A stretch of 42,418 nucleotides of DNA from Chloracidobacterium sp. UBA3360. GTDB lineage: Bacteria > Acidobacteriota > Blastocatellia > Pyrinomonadales > Pyrinomonadaceae. Below the pieces are notes generated by a model, which was not told where the DNA came from, ran no database searches, and saw only the letters and a list, made by a program, of their open reading frames with translations. Shown here one piece after another: positions 1-6,700 of this stretch (its first letter is position 1; every line of letters starts with the position of its first letter). A program made the position numbers and the translations under genes. The stretch covers positions 46,687-89,104 of the forward strand of contig DEQS01000105.1 in NCBI GenBank assembly GCA_002360555.1. Direction: 5' to 3'.

Positions 1-55
1 CGCTCGTATTTCAGATGCTGCAGAAATTGTGTGAGGTGGTCTTCGAGCATATTTT

Positions 56-223
56 GTCGGAGTGTTCGGCTGCCAGCCAACACCCGCCGCAGGCGGAACT
101 TCAACGTAACTTTCATTCGAGCCGAGCCAAACCACAGTCTTGGGTCCGATTGGCTGGTCTTCTTTTCAAACATTTTATGCTCCGCTTCGCGAAGCAGTGT
201 GGGCTGGCAGCCCACACTCCGAC
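56..223. mobile_element. MITE-like deletion derivative of the RAYT element
   Basis: The left end (56-83) and right end (197-223) are imperfect inverted repeats of each other, both starting with gtcggagtgt on the outside. Read on the minus strand, 173 down to about 140 gives M-F-E-K-K-T-S-Q-S-D-P, matching the start of the neighbouring transposase (M-L-D-D-E-T-S-Q-P-D). It is followed almost directly by F-G-S-A-R-M-K, matching the transposase C-terminus (F-G-S-A-R-M-K-G-K-L). The two gene ends are therefore joined and about 180 internal codons are missing. The right part (151-223) is also a near-direct repeat of 811-884, beyond the 5' end of the intact gene. I read this as a non-autonomous element derived from the RAYT unit. 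Confidence 0.8.
197..223. repeat. REP palindrome, left of RAYT
   Basis: A near-perfect palindrome (gtgtgggctg/gcagcccacac) ends in ctccgac. It is shared by the MITE-like copy and the 3' side of the transposase gene. Just upstream lies a 12-bp perfect palindrome, gcttcgcgaagc (184-195), which also recurs at 844-855. Same family as 56-83, 857-884, 7391-7417 and 7763-7789. Confidence 0.8.
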
Positions 224-233
224 ATAGGCGACA

Positions 234-833
234 CTACAGCTTACCTTTCATTCTAGCCGAACCAAATGGCCAATCACCCGGCTCTCGACACAACCGGGCT
301 TTCACCGGATTATTATCTATATAGTTGATCGTATTAAAAAAATGTTCCTCGTTCCGTATGTATCTATCATAATACTCCCTAGCCCAAAAAGGCCCGGTTT
401 TCCCAAGTATAGAGTTTGCCCGATTTGCCGTAAATGATTTCATTGAGTGCACGATCTTACCTACGGTAAATCCGTTCAGCGGAGTAAAAAGAACATGACC
501 GTGATTCGGCATTATCACCCACGCGTGAAGCCGATATTTCTCACCGTCAAATCGAAGCCAGTTCTCCTCAATGACCTTTGCTATCTCAGGCCGTCTCAAA
601 TGATCTGGCCCGATCCCCTTATCGAGATACTCATCAATAGCGTTGTGGTATTCGATCTCTAGGATCTTGCCGTGTTCGAGTTGCTGCTTGTACAAGTCAC
701 GAATACGAACCGGCAAGCTGCCGGCGAGCCTGTAGGTTACGAACTGGGCGATTTCGCCGCCATCGAAATGCGGAAGATAGTTGCTGTTATACCAACGTCG
801 CCGGTCAGGTTGGCTGGTCTCGTCATCAAGCAT
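234..833 (-). CDS. REP-associated tyrosine transposase (RAYT, Y1_Tnp/HUH family)
   Basis: A 199-aa single-strand DNA transposase of the IS200/IS605-like Y1 superfamily, expected to nick and join DNA at REP hairpins. Visible hallmarks are the metal-binding HUH-type motif M-P-N-H-G-H (His111 and His113), the tyrosine region W-A-R-E-Y-Y-D-R (Tyr154/155 as nucleophile candidates), and the family tail Y-I-D-N-N-P-V-K-A-R near residue 171. The length is normal and no frame disruption is seen, so the gene may be active. The ATG lies inside the repeat 811-884. REP palindromes flank it on both sides and others sit inside a phage gene near 7.4-7.8 kb, fitting the known pairing of RAYTs with their REPs. 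Activity is inferred. Confidence 0.9.
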   Translation of the reverse strand: MLDDETSQPDRRRWYNSNYLPHFDGGEIAQFVTYRLAGSLPVRIRDLYKQQLEHGKILEIEYHNAIDEYLDKGIGPDHLRRPEIAKVIEENWLRFDGEKYRLHAWVIMPNHGHVLFTPLNGFTVGKIVHSMKSFTANRANSILGKTGPFWAREYYDRYIRNEEHFFNTINYIDNNPVKARLCREPGDWPFGSARMKGKL

Positions 834-884
834 TTTATGCTCCGCTTCGCGAAGCAGTGTGGGCTGGCAGCCTCACACTCCGAC
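811..884. repeat. REP-containing repeat at RAYT 5' end
   Basis: A near-direct repeat of 151-223. It contains the gcttcgcgaagc palindrome (844-855) and the REP palindrome (857-884). The first 23 bases cover the 5' codons of the transposase. The REP ends one base before the stop codon of the VWA gene at 886, so it may also act as a 3' stem-loop for that transcript. Confidence 0.8.
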
Positions 885-885
885 G

Positions 886-1953
886 CTATTTCTTCCCAAC
901 ATAATACCCTTTTCTCGTGCGGATGCTAACGTTTGGTTTGCCCTTGATGGTGAGTGTGATCGTGCGAAATTCGCCGCGTTTGTCGGTCTCAGAGTCGGGG
1001 TAATAGCTGAGGATGTATTGCTGGGCGAGCTCGGCGGAGATCTGGTCAAATGCTCTGTTCAACTCGTTTTCGTCGATCGGCGAATAGACCGCACCGCCAG
1101 TCTGCTGGGCGATCTCGATCATTCGCCGCTCTGCTGTGAGGGCGCGAATGTTGGCATTACCGCCGCGCATGCCGGTGCGTTTGAAATTTTCAAAATCCTT
1201 GGTCTTTACGACATACACCTGACAGTCGGCGAGCTGTAAGGCCTTAACCACGCTCTCGAGCGTCGTCTTTTCGTCGCTGTATGTGTCCTCGCCGTCCGAG
1301 ACGATGACGACGACGCGGCGGCCTTGGGCGGATCTGAGATAATCGGCGACCTCGACAATACCGTCCAGCAGAGCGGTCGCACCTTTTGGTTCGGGGAAAT
1401 ATTCGATCGCCTGCGTCAGCTGCGAAACGTCGCGGGTCAGAGCCTGTTCGAGCCGCGTATAATCCGCTACCGAAAACAACGCCGCCATGTCGCGGTCTGG
1501 CCGTATCACTCGGCGAAAAAACCTGACGGCGGCATCTTTTTCAAAACTGCGTGCGAGCAAAACGCTAGACGAATTATCAAACAGCATCGCGAGCCTGATC
1601 GGCGTGTCCGAACGCGAGATCTCGGCGATCTCAGCCGGCTTGCCGTCGATCTTTAATTCAAAATCCGCGAGCTTAAGCGTAGCCACGGCCCGCCCGTTAT
1701 TATCGAGCACAGAAACAGGTATTGGGACGAGCGCAGATTCGACCTTGATGACCTCATCGTCGCCTTTGGGGGTTGGTGAAGGTGTTGGCTTTGGACGACC
1801 GGATTCGGGAACGGTCAACACAAGCGGCCCGCCAAGGCTGCGTGGTGTCGATGTCGGCGTCGGCGATTCTTTGACACGCCCCGACTGCGCGTGAGAGCTA
1901 ACCGCGAAAAACGCGAAAAACCCTAAAACCAGAATTGCTCTGCCAGCTTTCAT
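886..1953 (-). CDS. Secreted VWFA-domain protein (acidobacterial VWFA-related family)
   Basis: A 355-aa exported protein of unknown specific role. A signal peptide (about residues 1-23, ending S-S-H-A-Q-S) is followed by a Pro/Thr/Ser-rich linker (30-65), a short beta domain (about 70-115) and a VWA domain (about 118-345). The MIDAS metal site is visible as D126-x-S-x-S, a G-A-T-A-L threonine and S-D-G-E-D. The end R-K-G-Y-Y-V-G is typical of the TIGR03436 'VWFA-related Acidobacterial domain' family. It lies 36 nt downstream of the TauE/SafE gene and may be the last gene of the trmFO operon. VWA domains usually mediate metal-dependent protein contacts; the ligand cannot be told from sequence. 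Confidence 0.88.
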   Translation of the reverse strand: MKAGRAILVLGFFAFFAVSSHAQSGRVKESPTPTSTPRSLGGPLVLTVPESGRPKPTPSPTPKGDDEVIKVESALVPIPVSVLDNNGRAVATLKLADFELKIDGKPAEIAEISRSDTPIRLAMLFDNSSSVLLARSFEKDAAVRFFRRVIRPDRDMAALFSVADYTRLEQALTRDVSQLTQAIEYFPEPKGATALLDGIVEVADYLRSAQGRRVVVIVSDGEDTYSDEKTTLESVVKALQLADCQVYVVKTKDFENFKRTGMRGGNANIRALTAERRMIEIAQQTGGAVYSPIDENELNRAFDQISAELAQQYILSYYPDSETDKRGEFRTITLTIKGKPNVSIRTRKGYYVGKK

Positions 1954-1989
1954 CCGTCTGTTGGATTACCGAATTAGAGAATAATATGC

Positions 1990-2721
1990 CTAGACTAAAA
2001 TTAACTTAACGCCCGCAAACAGCAGCACGACCGCCAGCACCCGCCTGAGCGTCAGCGAATCGAACCGTTTACTCCCCAGTGTCGAGCCTATTAAACCGCC
2101 CACGACCGCCGCCGGTATCCATATCCAAACATCGGGCGGCAGCACCGACACTTGGCTGTAATTGCCCGCGAGGCCCGCGATCGAATTTACGAGGATAAAC
2201 AAAACAGAAACCCCGGCGGCGACACGCGTCTCGGCCCAGTGCATCAGCAGCAGTATCGGCGTCAGAAATATGCCGCCGCCCACGCCGACCATTCCGGAAA
2301 GCAGCCCGATCGCGGCTCCTATCGCGAGACACGCGAGTATCGGCGGATCTTTGACCTCGTCATCGTTGCGGAGCTTTACAGCAAGCCGGACAGCAGCAAG
2401 CATTAATACCACCCCAAGCACGATCTTATATATCTGCGTAGGCAGATGTATCATCCCGCCGATATACGCAAACGGTATCGATGCCGCCGCAAAGGGCAAA
2501 AATATACGCCAGGAGAAATATCCCGCACGGTAAAACTGCACCGTCCCGATCGACGCGACAAACAAATTGAGCACCAAAGCCGTCGGCCGCGTCACCTCCG
2601 GTGCGACCGCAAAAAAAGCCATCACCGCCAAATACCCCGACGCCCCGCCATGCCCGACCGACGAATACATCACGGCGACGATGAAGACGGCGAGGATAAT
2701 TAGTAGAGTGGTTGGTTCCAT
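1990..2721 (-). CDS. TauE/SafE (DUF81) family membrane exporter
   Basis: A 243-aa integral membrane protein with about seven to eight hydrophobic helices. The two-fold internal repeat typical of the sulfite exporter TauE/SafE family is visible: an N-terminal G-H-G-G-A-S-G-Y half and a second half with G-M-V-G-V-G-G-G-I-F. Members export sulfite or sulfonate-related anions, but most are uncharacterised, so the substrate is unknown. The ATG directly abuts the stop codon of the upstream 45-aa membrane ORF (TAA then ATG), which implies translational coupling. No sulfur-metabolism genes are nearby to support a substrate. Confidence 0.88.
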   Translation of the reverse strand: MEPTTLLIILAVFIVAVMYSSVGHGGASGYLAVMAFFAVAPEVTRPTALVLNLFVASIGTVQFYRAGYFSWRIFLPFAAASIPFAYIGGMIHLPTQIYKIVLGVVLMLAAVRLAVKLRNDDEVKDPPILACLAIGAAIGLLSGMVGVGGGIFLTPILLLMHWAETRVAAGVSVLFILVNSIAGLAGNYSQVSVLPPDVWIWIPAAVVGGLIGSTLGSKRFDSLTLRRVLAVVLLFAGVKLILV

Positions 2722-2859
2722 TTATTTAGGACGCGATCGAATGTGGGCTCTAATCATCAATATAGCCGCGATCAATAAAAGCACAACTTGAAGGACGATG
2801 AATGCAGAGAGGAAATACCTAAGTCCCGGTAGATCACCACCATGAAAAAATCCGATCAT
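2722..2859 (-). CDS. Small single-helix membrane protein (45 aa)
   Basis: I start this ORF at the ATG ending at 2859, which overlaps the trmFO stop as ATGA, rather than at 2916, which would add residues encoded by a dispersed repeat. The 45-aa product has a short soluble N-terminus (M-I-G-F-F-H-G-G), one strongly hydrophobic helix (about residues 16-37) and a basic tail (R-A-H-I-R-S-R-P-K). Its stop abuts the start of the TauE/SafE gene. The tight coupling on both sides suggests a real gene, perhaps a partner of the exporter. I do not recognise a family. Confidence 0.6.
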   Translation of the reverse strand: MIGFFHGGDLPGLRYFLSAFIVLQVVLLLIAAILMIRAHIRSRPK

Positions 2860-4208
2860 ATCGCCCTCTGCGTCTCCGCGTCTCTGCGGTAAAATTTCGT
2901 CAGCCACGCATCCCAATCAACCAACGCCCGCTCGACCTGTACGCCGTGACGCTCGCGTTTGTTGCGATGCTTTTTACGAAGCTCGACGGGCAGCGGTTCG
3001 AGCAGGCCGAATGTGATGTTGACCGGTTGAAAATTTTTGGTCTCGACATTTGAGACATACCGGCAAAGCGCTCCGATCGCTGAGGTCTGGGGAGCGGTGA
3101 GCATTGTTTGCCCGCGCAAAACCCGCACTGCGTTTGTCCCGGCGAGCCAACCGGTGGCGACCGATTCGACATAGCCTTCGACGCCGGTGATCTGGCCGGC
3201 GAAAAAGAGTCGCGGGTTGGCTCGTGTCTCGAGGGACTCATTTAATATCTTCGGCGAGTTGATAAACGTATTGCGGTGGATCTGGCCAAACTGCAAAAAC
3301 TCGGCGTTTTCCAAACCGGGGATCAGCTTGAGCACCCTCTCCTGCTCGCCGTAACGCAGGTGGTTTTGAAACCCGACCATCCCGTACGCATCGGCCATCA
3401 TATTTTCCTGGCGCAGCTGCACACACGCCCACGGCTCTTCGCCGGTTTTCGGGTGCCGCAAACCCTTTGGCTTCATCGGCCCAAACCGCAAAGTCTCAGG
3501 CCCACGTCGGGCGATCTCCTCGATCGGCAGGCACGACTCAAACCAATGCGTGTCCTCAAACCGCTTGAGCGGAACCGATTTCGCATGTAGCACCGCGTCG
3601 ATAAACACCTCGTACTGCTCGCGATCCATCGGGCAATTAATGTAATCGTCGCCGCCCTTGTCATAGCGGGCGGCTTTGAACGCGACCGACATATCGATCG
3701 AATCCGCCGCGATGATCGGTGCGATCGCGTCATAAAAATAAAGCTGGTCGTCACCGGTCAGCTTTATTATCTCAGTGGTCAGCGCGTCAGATGTCAACGG
3801 TCCGGTCGCGATGATCGAAACACCTTCGGTCGGGATTGCCGTCACTTCTTCGCGGACGATCTCGATATTCGGATGAGCCGCAACCCGCTCGGTGATCATC
3901 TCTGAGAACTTACCGCGGTCCACTGACAATGCAGCCCCGGCCGGAACGCGTGTCGCATGAGCAACCTCCAGCACCATCGAACCGCCACGACGCAGCTCTT
4001 CTTTTAAAAGGTAAGGTGCCGAACCCGGCTCGTCGGTTTTTAGCGAATTTGAACAGACGATCTCAGCAAGCTGGTCTGTCCGGTGAGCGGGCGTTTGCTG
4101 AACGGGCCGCATTTCATACAGCCGAACCCTAGCCCCCAACTCCGCCGCCTGCCACGCCGCCTCGACCCCCGCGAGCCCGCCGCCTATTACGTTAATGTAT
4201 TCGCTCAT
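2856..4208 (-). CDS. trmFO: Methylenetetrahydrofolate-tRNA-(uracil-54-C5)-methyltransferase
   Basis: A 450-aa folate/FAD-dependent tRNA methyltransferase that makes ribothymidine at position 54 of the T-loop. The N-terminal Rossmann FAD site reads V-I-G-G-G-L-A-G-V-E-A-A. The family block Y-E-M-R-P and the redox cysteine in I-V-C-S-N-S-L-K (Cys52) follow. The C-terminal FAD part has F-F-A-G-Q-I-T-G-V-E-G-Y. Length is at the upper end for the family because the final residues (F-Y-R-R-D-A-E-T-Q-R-A-I) are encoded by a dispersed repeat (2865-2894). It is the first gene of a minus-strand run and overlaps the next start by ATGA. Confidence 0.97.
   Translation of the reverse strand: MSEYINVIGGGLAGVEAAWQAAELGARVRLYEMRPVQQTPAHRTDQLAEIVCSNSLKTDEPGSAPYLLKEELRRGGSMVLEVAHATRVPAGAALSVDRGKFSEMITERVAAHPNIEIVREEVTAIPTEGVSIIATGPLTSDALTTEIIKLTGDDQLYFYDAIAPIIAADSIDMSVAFKAARYDKGGDDYINCPMDREQYEVFIDAVLHAKSVPLKRFEDTHWFESCLPIEEIARRGPETLRFGPMKPKGLRHPKTGEEPWACVQLRQENMMADAYGMVGFQNHLRYGEQERVLKLIPGLENAEFLQFGQIHRNTFINSPKILNESLETRANPRLFFAGQITGVEGYVESVATGWLAGTNAVRVLRGQTMLTAPQTSAIGALCRYVSNVETKNFQPVNITFGLLEPLPVELRKKHRNKRERHGVQVERALVDWDAWLTKFYRRDAETQRAI
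2865..2894. repeat. Dispersed repeat forming the trmFO 3' end
   Basis: This C/T-rich stretch (cctctgcgtctccgcgtc then tctgcggt) resembles dispersed intergenic repeats that I recall from many environmental bacterial genomes. On the minus strand it supplies the last codons of trmFO (R-R-D-A-E-T-Q-R). Its copy number here cannot be judged from one window. Confidence 0.6.
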
Positions 4209-4300
4209 ATTATATATCGATATTTTGCCACTTTATTGACACGCCGTCATATATCGATGTTTTTCGATTTTATCGACATATTGTTGAAACATGTCGATTG
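4209..4300 (-). promoter_or_regulatory. trmFO upstream region with repeated ATCGA(T) motifs
   Basis: Upstream of the trmFO ATG are four related motifs: tatatcgata (about 4214-4223), tatatcgatg (about 4250-4259), tatcgacat (about 4272-4280) and atgtcgat (about 4291-4298). They are spaced roughly 10-37 nt apart in AT-rich DNA. They could be binding sites for a regulator of the trmFO operon. No convincing -35/-10 pair was found. Confidence 0.35.
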
Positions 4301-4320
4301 CGTAAACTTATCGCATAGAC

Positions 4321-4346
4321 AAAAAAGGGCGGCCAGTTGGCCGCCC
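4321..4346 (-). terminator. Rho-independent terminator of the phage module
   Basis: Perfect 8-bp GC stem gggcggcc/ggccgccc (4327-4334 with 4339-4346) and an agtt loop. Read on the minus strand, six T's follow at 4326-4321. It lies just beyond the last minus-strand phage gene and isolates it from trmFO. Confidence 0.85.
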
Positions 4347-4354
4347 ACAGAATT

Positions 4355-4378
4355 ACATATTCGCAATAACGAATATGT
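4355..4378. repeat. Stem-loop at the 3' end of the phage module
   Basis: 9-bp perfect stem acatattcg/cgaatatgt with a 6-nt loop, touching the stop codon of the 105-aa phage gene and 8 nt before the GC-rich terminator stem. It probably belongs to the 3' end of the same transcript. Confidence 0.6.
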
Positions 4379-4695
4379 TAACTAATCGAAACGCTCGCCG
4401 AGCGTTTTCCCGCATAGATCCGTGCCATTGCACCGCAATTGTCAAAGACTTTTGACGTGACCATGCCCGCCTCGGGCGTATCAACCATTGCCGCGGCTCG
4501 TCCGGCTTTGATCAGCCAGGCTTGTGCAGCGGCAGTATTAAGGTCATAGGTCGGCGTCCATTCTTCATTTACGGGCGTGAGTCCGTCGGCGTCTTCGATA
4601 GCGGCGACGGCGAGCAATTCATTCAGATCGTCTTCTGTAAGTACGGGCTCGATGTCCCATGCGGTTATTTGTTTTAGTTTGTCTATTGGTTCCAT
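4378..4695 (-). CDS. Phage head-associated hypothetical protein (possible head-tail connector)
   Basis: A 105-aa, mostly helical acidic protein (W-D-I-E-P-V-L-T-E-D-D-L-N-E-L-L near the start). I do not recognise a specific family by eye. Its position directly after the major capsid gene is where small head-completion or connector proteins usually lie, and the size fits, so connector is an inference from gene order. No strong Shine-Dalgarno is visible before the ATG; a tandem repeat lies directly upstream. It is the last gene before the module terminator. Confidence 0.5.
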   Translation of the reverse strand: MEPIDKLKQITAWDIEPVLTEDDLNELLAVAAIEDADGLTPVNEEWTPTYDLNTAAAQAWLIKAGRAAAMVDTPEAGMVTSKVFDNCGAMARIYAGKRSASVSIS

Positions 4696-4696
4696 A

Positions 4697-4780
4697 GTGT
4701 CAGTAGTCAGTAGTCAGTAGGAAGAATGAGGTGTCGATGACCAGCAACTGACAACTGGCCACCGACAACTGACAACCGCG
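4697..4780. repeat. Intergenic tandem and inverted repeat between capsid and connector genes
   Basis: One arm has three gtcagta units (about 4699-4720). The other arm has ca-actgacaac units (about 4744-4777) that are partly complementary to it. Similar low-complexity repeats lie at 5641-5755, 12811-12890 and 13933-14031, and inside purL. No gene is seen here. Confidence 0.6.
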
Positions 4781-5632
4781 TTATGCTTTACTTGCGATCA
4801 GCATTGCGAGTGCCGTCGGGCGGACGACTTTGGCACCGTAGACGTGCAGGCCCTTGACCGCGTCGCCAAAACGCTTTTCGGGTTTGTAGGTCTGCAGATC
4901 GACGACCTGCTCGACGTACGCCGTTGCGATGGTGTGGCCCGCCATGATCCTGTATTTCGCACCGCTCGTGTTGGGAACGTTATTGGATTTGAGGATCGAA
5001 AATCCGGCCGCCTCGCCGACCTCGCCGTTTGCCAGAGCGGCATCTGAGCGGCGTGTGCCGGCTTTTATAAACCGCTCGTCCTTTAACAGCAGTCCATGAA
5101 ACCAAGCCGGTACGACAACAAAGCGTCCGTCGATCGGCACGTTGGCCTCGTCGAGCAGCACGCCGAGATCGACGAGATACTCGTAAGCGTCGTCCTTGGT
5201 CGGGACCTTAGGCGTGCCGAGCGAGCCGATCTTGTTATCGCCCGCAACTGCAGCCTCCATCACGCCCGCAAGATAGGTGTCGGCCGCCGCACGCAGCCCC
5301 CAAGCCGAACGCCGCATCGCCTCGTCAAGCACGTTGACGTTTTGCTGGGCACGGTCAACGCTATCGACGTAAAAGTTAAAATACTTTTGCTGATCGATCG
5401 CGAGGCTCTGATCGTCGTCGGTCAGCACCTCAGGGTCGGCGATGTCTGTGTCTTTTTCATAATCGCCGATCGAAACGTCACCGATCGACGCGATCTTGAC
5501 CGTATTGCCAGCCTCGCGTATCTCGCCTTCGTAATCGCGATTACACACATTTGCCTGTCCGTATATGAGAGCTTTTTCAAGAGCGGTAAGCAGTCTCGCC
5601 GCCCATACTGTTGGGATAAATTCTAGTGACAT
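4781..5632 (-). CDS. Phage major capsid (coat) protein, P22 coat-like
   Basis: A 283-aa HK97-fold coat protein of the P22 gp5-like type used by many tailed phages. The N-terminal pattern (F-I-P-T-V-W-A-A-R-L-L), the early segment I-G-D-V-S-I-G-D-Y, the Gln/Asp-rich helix D-Q-Q-K-Y-F-N-F-Y-V-D and the later I-D-G-R-F-V-V-V-P-A-W-F-H fit this family. AAGGAG lies four bases before the ATG, the best ribosome-binding site in the module. It follows the scaffold-like gene and precedes a connector-size gene, the usual head-module order. The frame is intact. Confidence 0.88.
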   Translation of the reverse strand: MSLEFIPTVWAARLLTALEKALIYGQANVCNRDYEGEIREAGNTVKIASIGDVSIGDYEKDTDIADPEVLTDDDQSLAIDQQKYFNFYVDSVDRAQQNVNVLDEAMRRSAWGLRAAADTYLAGVMEAAVAGDNKIGSLGTPKVPTKDDAYEYLVDLGVLLDEANVPIDGRFVVVPAWFHGLLLKDERFIKAGTRRSDAALANGEVGEAAGFSILKSNNVPNTSGAKYRIMAGHTIATAYVEQVVDLQTYKPEKRFGDAVKGLHVYGAKVVRPTALAMLIASKA

Positions 5633-5640
5633 ACTTCTCC

Positions 5641-5755
5641 TTAGTTAATAGTTAATAGTTAATAGTTAAAAGTGAATAGTGAATAGTGGAAAAAAATTCG
5701 GAGCTTTCCTGATCTTGACTGTTCACTATTAGTTGTTAGTTGTTCACTGAGAGTT
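5641..5755. repeat. Intergenic low-complexity inverted repeat upstream of the capsid gene
   Basis: Tandem ttaatag/gaatagt units (5641-5690) face related cactattagttgttagttg units near 5725-5750, so the region can form an imperfect hairpin. It separates the scaffold and capsid genes. No coding potential seen. Confidence 0.6.
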
Positions 5756-6244
5756 TTAACTGGCTAAAACTCTCCGCACCTCTGCCCAATCAAGCTCAGC
5801 GATCTCGGCGGGCTTCATCTTTGCGAGTGCCTCTTTGGTGAGAGTCGGGACGGCAGCCGCTCCGGCTCCTGCGTCGATCGATGCGGGCAATGGCTCGGCA
5901 CCGAACTGCTCGGGAAAGCTTGTCTTTAGTTTACCGATGACAGCCGCCGCGTTTTGCAGCGTGCCGTCAGCCGCAAACTGCAGGGCGTCCTTGACCGCGT
6001 CAAAGAGTAGCTCCGGCGACCTCGACCCGGCCCTCGCAAGTTCGCCCGTTATTTGCCGGTGAGCCGCATTGAGCCGGATCGTTGCCCTGAGCTGTTCATT
6101 CTCCGCCGCAAGTTCTGCGTGGGAGATGTCAGTACCGGGAGCGGCAGAAAGAGTGGAAGTTTCTGCTTCTGCCGTCCCCGGTACTGACTTGGGAGTTTCG
6201 TTAAGTTGGTTTGTTTTTGTTTTCATAATCGTTTGTTTGGTCAT
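5756..6244 (-). CDS. Phage capsid scaffold-like protein
   Basis: A 162-aa acidic, Ala-rich, probably coiled protein placed directly before the coat gene, where scaffolding proteins sit. Visible features are a low-complexity N-terminus, a helical middle (A-E-L-A-A-E-N-E-Q-L-R, about 43-53) and a short C-terminal helical hook (M-K-P-A-E-I-A-E-L-D-W). Residues 20-40 are encoded by a large palindromic repeat (6128-6188), so the N-terminal tail is repeat-derived. The start could be 6244 or the ATG at 6226; neither has well-spaced SD. Scaffold function is inferred from position and composition. Confidence 0.6.
   Translation of the reverse strand: MTKQTIMKTKTNQLNETPKSVPGTAEAETSTLSAAPGTDISHAELAAENEQLRATIRLNAAHRQITGELARAGSRSPELLFDAVKDALQFAADGTLQNAAAVIGKLKTSFPEQFGAEPLPASIDAGAGAAAVPTLTKEALAKMKPAEIAELDWAEVRRVLAS
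6128..6188. repeat. Palindromic element inside the scaffold gene
   Basis: Arms starting gtcagtaccgggagcggc (6128 on) and, inverted, ending ccgtccccggtactgac (at 6188) are nearly complementary over about 23 nt around a 9-nt centre. The sequence differs from the RAYT-linked REP family. It is in frame and encodes S-V-P-G-T-A-E-A-E-T then S-A-A-P-G-T-D near the N-terminus. Confidence 0.8.
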
Positions 6245-6694
6245 TCCTCGTGGTATAACTGTGGTGATGTCAGAGTAAAAAAAGCACCGTTGGTCGTTTG
6301 GATCACGCAGTCAATTTTGCTGATCGTTGGAGTGGTTTCCTTCGCATCTCCTTTCTGGAACCTCTTCGACGCGATTCAAACAGTCCGCGGTTTCGGGGTG
6401 TCAACCGAAGGGTTCGGTGAGGCATTCTTTTTCGACTTCATTGCGGAGTTTCTACTCTTGGCTCCAATATCCTTTCCTACCCTGATGGCCTTTGGGTGCG
6501 TTGCTCGGCGGAAGGAAATTGGGCGGGTTCTTACCATTGTGTCCTTTGGAATCCTTCTCCTCGGCGGATGGGGATACATTCGTAATACAGAAATATCGTT
6601 GATCCCCATATTGTTTATGTTGCTAATCGTCGGGGTCACGCCATGGTTCGCCTTTTCGAAATCCGTGGGAGAGTATTTTGATCTTCCATCCTGA
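6206..6694 (+). CDS. Plus-strand multi-pass membrane protein inside the phage module
   Basis: An ORF opposite to its neighbours, filling the gap between scaffold and portal genes. It encodes about four hydrophobic helices (for example I-L-L-I-V-G-V-V-S-F, F-L-L-L-A-P-I-S-F-P and I-P-I-L-F-M-L-L-I-V-G-V). The ORF opens at 6206, but that part is antisense to the scaffold gene. The true start may be further in, for example a TTG at 6290. No SD is visible. The gene may be a cargo or 'moron' gene. No family recognised. Confidence 0.45.
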   Translation: MVCFCFHNRLFGHSSWYNCGDVRVKKAPLVVWITQSILLIVGVVSFASPFWNLFDAIQTVRGFGVSTEGFGEAFFFDFIAEFLLLAPISFPTLMAFGCVARRKEIGRVLTIVSFGILLLGGWGYIRNTEISLIPILFMLLIVGVTPWFAFSKSVGEYFDLPS

Positions 6695-6700
6695 TAGCAG

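Noticed and set aside
31..324. 97-aa plus-strand ORF at the left edge
   Set aside because: It runs through the MITE-like element and the antisense of the transposase; its residues are translations of repeats.
2722..2916. Longer 64-aa version of the small membrane ORF
   Set aside because: The extra 19 residues are encoded by the dispersed repeat overlapping the trmFO end; the ATGA-coupled start at 2859 is more plausible.
5641..5690. Tandem ttaatag units as a possible CRISPR or origin iteron
   Set aside because: The units are 7-10 bp without spacers of constant length, and related low-complexity repeats occur in several intergenic regions and inside purL.
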